64,000 nucleotides of DNA. Source: Paenibacillus riograndensis SBR5. Its GTDB lineage: Bacteria; Bacillota; Bacilli; Paenibacillales; Paenibacillaceae. The notes under the pieces were generated by a model, which saw nothing but the letters and a program-made list of their open reading frames with translations, made no database searches and was not told where the DNA came from. The position numbers were made by a program, and so were the translations under genes. The stretch covers positions 5,067,187 through 5,131,186 of the forward strand of contig NZ_LN831776.1 in NCBI RefSeq assembly GCF_000981585.1, given 5' to 3'. Shown here in pieces: positions 61,681 through 64,000 of this stretch; the first letter of the stretch is position 1, and each line of letters begins with the position of its first letter.

Positions 61681-61725
61681 AAACATGAAACCAAAAGGTG
61701 TTATAAAAAATCAGGAGGCTTGCTC

Positions 61726-62151
61726 ATGCACACTGAAGAAACATTGCCCGAAATCCGCAAAACTATAGTCCTTAACGCTCCTATTGATAAAGTATGGAAG
61801 GCTGTTGCCACTTCCGGGGGCCTTGCCGCCTGGTGGATGGACAATACCTTTGAGCCCGTCTTAGGCCAGGAGTTCATTCTCCGGTCCGGACAATTCGGTG
61901 ATTCGCCTTGCAAAGTCACCGAACTTGAGCCGCCTTACCGGCTAGGCTTTGATTGGGGGAAAGACTGGCATCTCGCTTTTGAGTTGAAAGAGCTGGAGAA
62001 CCAACAGACAGAATTCACTCTGATTCATTCCGGCTGGGATGAAGCAAAGGTCACTGAATTTGGACAACCCCATTCGGTTATCCGCGGCATCATGAACGGG
62101 GGCTGGGAAAAAATCGTCAATCAAAGCCTTGTTAGCTATATAGAGGCTTAA
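61726..62151 (+). CDS. SRPBCC/AHSA1-domain protein
   Basis: 141 residues of the START-like AHSA1 fold: IRKTIVLNAPIDKVWKAVAT, then LAAWWMDNTFEP and GWEKIVNQSL near the end. ATG at 61726 is 7 nt after AGGAGG; the extension to 61651 covers the operator. The ArsR-type regulator follows 3 nt later. In such pairs the small protein is thought to bind a hydrophobic ligand; function unproven. Confidence 0.88.
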   Translation: MHTEETLPEIRKTIVLNAPIDKVWKAVATSGGLAAWWMDNTFEPVLGQEFILRSGQFGDSPCKVTELEPPYRLGFDWGKDWHLAFELKELENQQTEFTLIHSGWDEAKVTEFGQPHSVIRGIMNGGWEKIVNQSLVSYIEA

Positions 62152-62154
62152 GCA

Positions 62155-62487
62155 GTGTCTGCCCCAGCCCTCAAGCATGATGTGTTTCAGGCGATTGCCG
62201 ATCCTACCCGCCGCACTGTATTACAGCTGCTCGCCCGCAACGATATGCCCATTGTGGCCATCTCGGAGAACTTCGCGCTTTCGCGGACCGCTATTAACAA
62301 ACATCTGCATATCTTGTCTGATGCAGGTCTTGTCAGCTCACGGCGGGTAGGCAGGGAGACAAGGTACAGGCTTCAACCAGAGCGGCTTATTGAGCTAAAA
62401 GACTGGCTTGCATTTTTTGAAACATATTGGGACGACAGATTGTCACTGCTGAAGGAATTTGTGGAGAGCGCCCCTGATCCGCAATAA
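62155..62487 (+). CDS. ArsR-family transcriptional regulator
   Basis: 110 residues, winged helix-turn-helix: ADPTRRTVLQLLARNDMPI, then ISENFALSRTAINKHLHILSD (split) and wing VSSRRVGRETRYRL. No metal-binding Cys is visible, so it is unlikely to sense arsenite. GTG at 62155 follows GAGG by 8 nt and the upstream stop by 3 nt. Likely represses its own operon through the operator at 61659-61676. Confidence 0.9.
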   Translation: MSAPALKHDVFQAIADPTRRTVLQLLARNDMPIVAISENFALSRTAINKHLHILSDAGLVSSRRVGRETRYRLQPERLIELKDWLAFFETYWDDRLSLLKEFVESAPDPQ

Positions 62488-62551
62488 AAGCGTAAAGCAA
62501 GGTTAATTACAGGTGATTCCGTTCCAACAAGTCGACTAAAATGCTTATATT

Positions 62552-62766
62552 CGAACAAAAACGGCTGTGCGGTCCTCCACGGGACAGCGCAGCCGTCTTG
62601 GTTCTAGCGTTACCTGGAGAACGACTCCCCATGAATCCTACGGCAACTTTTTAAGTGGAAAAAGGGACACTAATTTGCCGGAGTAACCTATCTTCGGGCA
62701 GATGAAGTGGAAAAAGGGACACTAATTCAGCCCATTTCGCCATTGGACAAGAAATGTGGCCCTATT
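62552..62766. repeat. Family B element, copy 4, cut by the IS110 insertion
   Basis: Hairpin module and both forward motifs (62650 and 62704) match 45893-46095. The sequence diverges after GTGGCCCTATT, where the other copies continue toward the reverse motifs; the missing half may lie beyond the IS element. Confidence 0.75.
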
Positions 62767-64000
62767 TATACGAAAATAACTTTGTCGCTTCACAGCTCGA
62801 AAGTAAATTTTGCTTTAAAGATCCCCTATATCGGAACTTCATTTTTTTAAAAAGTGGGTATCATGTAATAGGTGTCAGTTCCACTTGGTAGCCTAGCTTT
62901 TGAAGTTTTTTAATCAGGTAATTTGCGGTCTGCTCTGGGGTGTTCAGATATTCCGTCCCCAGCTCGGTATAGGGGACTTTATCCCGAAGCATCACATACA
63001 TGATTCGGATCATCGCATGGGCTAAAGCGACGATGGCTTTCTGTTTTCCTGCCCGTTTCACGATCCGACTGTACATAGCGGAAAGCCGATTATTCTTGGA
63101 CTTGCTCGCTGCCCAAGCGCACTGGACGAGTACGGCTTTCAGACCTCGGTTCCCGCGTTGGTTCTTTTTACTTTTTTTTTACCGGCGCTCTCATGGTTGG
63201 CTGGACACACCCCGACCCAAGAGGCCAGATGAGCTTCACTTGGAAAAGGAGACACGTCGGTACCCAGTTCCGCCACGATGCTCGCCGCGGCATCCGTGCT
63301 CACGCCTGGAATGGTATCCAGCAGTTCAATTTCCTTCCTGTATGGTTGCACCAGTTCCTCAATTTCAGCTTCCAACGTCTGCATTTCACTCTCCAGATAC
63401 TGCAAATGATCCCAATGACGCCGGATCATCTTCCGGTGATGCAGACGTAGTCGGCCGTTCATCGCTTCGACCAGTGAAGGCACCTTCATCTTCAGCCGGG
63501 TATGCACCAGCTTGCGGACCTCATGCACCTCCAGCACTTCGCCATTCACAATCGAGTCCAGTAGCGCACGACCGGAAACGCCAAAAAGATCGGAGACATA
63601 CGTGGTCAGTTTAATGTTGGCATCTTGTAGAATTTTGTGAATCCGGTTCTTTTCTTGCGTCGCGTTTTGCTTAAGCTTGCGCAGATACCGGGTAAGGTCA
63701 CGCAAATCGCGGATGGGCTCGTCCGGGACAAAGCTTCCCTCAATCAAGCCGCAGCGGTGGAGCTTGGCGATCCACTCGGCATCCTTGACGTCGGTCTTCT
63801 TCCCGGGCATATTGCGGATGCGTTGCGGGTTGGCCAGCGTGATCGTACAGGTGCTTTCTAGAATGTTCCACACGGGTTTCCAAAAGACCCCTGTACTTTC
63901 CATGGCAATCTCGGTACATCCCTGCTGCTCCAGCCACTCCTGTAATCTCAAAAGCTCGCGGGTCGTGGTTCCAAACGTCTCGATCACGGACTTGGGTTTC
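62767..64000 (-). mobile_element. IS110-type insertion sequence (partial)
   Basis: The left boundary is inferred from the point where family B sequence stops (about 62766). No terminal inverted repeats are seen, as expected for IS110. The right end is outside the window. Confidence 0.6.
62861..64000 (-). pseudogene. IS110-family transposase, frameshifted and cut by window edge
   Basis: The N-terminal part (63139 to the window end; open frame continues off the edge) has the DEDD domain (MESTGVFWKPVWNIL, KKTDVKDAEWIAKL), and the part before the shift begins the Transposase_20 domain (LLDTIPGVSTDAAASIVAEL, ASWVGVCPANHES). The rest continues in the next frame from a run of nine A (63172-63180, minus sense) to TGA at 62861: KKNQRGNRGLKAVLVQCA and later KAIVALAHAMIRIMYVML. 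One extra A, or slippage, would restore the full protein. It may be inactive or use slippage at A9. Confidence 0.82.

Noticed and set aside
1..64000. CRISPR array or tRNA/rRNA genes
   Set aside because: The tandem arrays have hairpin units of 51-52 bp without unique spacers and no cas genes are near; no cloverleaf or rRNA signature was seen.

Overview
The window looks like a chromosomal segment of a Paenibacillus-type member of the Bacillota. The evidence is moderate-to-high GC, strong AGGAGG ribosome binding sites with many GTG/TTG starts, YesM/YesN-type two-component systems beside sugar ABC transporters, Bacillus-like gene sets (yhbD-bacE-bacF, dynA, parE-parC, ctc-type L25) and many intergenic repeats of a kind I associate with Paenibacillus. 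No rRNA, tRNA or CRISPR array was seen. The left edge cuts a response regulator and the right edge cuts an IS110-type transposase.

Layout. 1-6460 (minus): LplB/LplC-type permeases, an LplA-type lipoprotein and a YesM/YesN two-component system, with a consensus cre site upstream. 7262-9936: FAH-fold hydrolase, SMP-30 lactonase and a GyrI-like protein. 9983-13694: a DHA2 exporter, then the bactofilin operon yhbD-bacE-bacF, whose promoter carries an operator inside its spacer. 13884-17493: acetyltransferase, TerD-vWA protein and L25/Ctc with a long leader. 17747-24544: opp-type peptide transporter (oppABCDF order) and an ArsR-like regulator. 24757-27281: two GNAT proteins and a PRISE-like reductase. 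28457-31780: HxlR, an unrecognised gene, a Fur-controlled flavodoxin, a VOC protein and an AraC regulator. 32049-34677: methyltransferase, RluA-type synthase, MarR. 34926-42709: parC, parE, an ABC-2 exporter and an SGNH lipase. 42900-45795: CAP and WG-repeat proteins. 46692-55261: mglC-mglA-mglB preceded by an RR-HK-binding protein operon. 55891-61363: GNAT, purT, dynA. 61726-62487: AHSA1-ArsR pair. 62861-64000: frameshifted IS110 transposase.

How genes work together. Two sugar systems pair YesMN signalling with ABC transport. In the mgl case an extra binding lipoprotein is encoded directly behind the kinase. The mglB promoter is preceded by two direct repeats exactly 21 bp apart and carries a cre-like site in its spacer, which suggests substrate activation plus catabolite repression. 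Iron (Fur), MerR-like and ArsR-like operators each sit inside the spacer of a recognisable promoter.

The most unusual content is between genes. At least six repeat families occur: A (long hairpin with a compensatory base change; one copy flanked by 16-bp inverted repeats), B and E (unrelated motifs in the same forward-forward-reverse-reverse layout), C and D (tandem units of 51-52 bp), and F (183 bp with 16-bp inverted ends). A 37-nt leader cassette also lies at the same distance (60 nt) upstream of the start codons of two unrelated genes.
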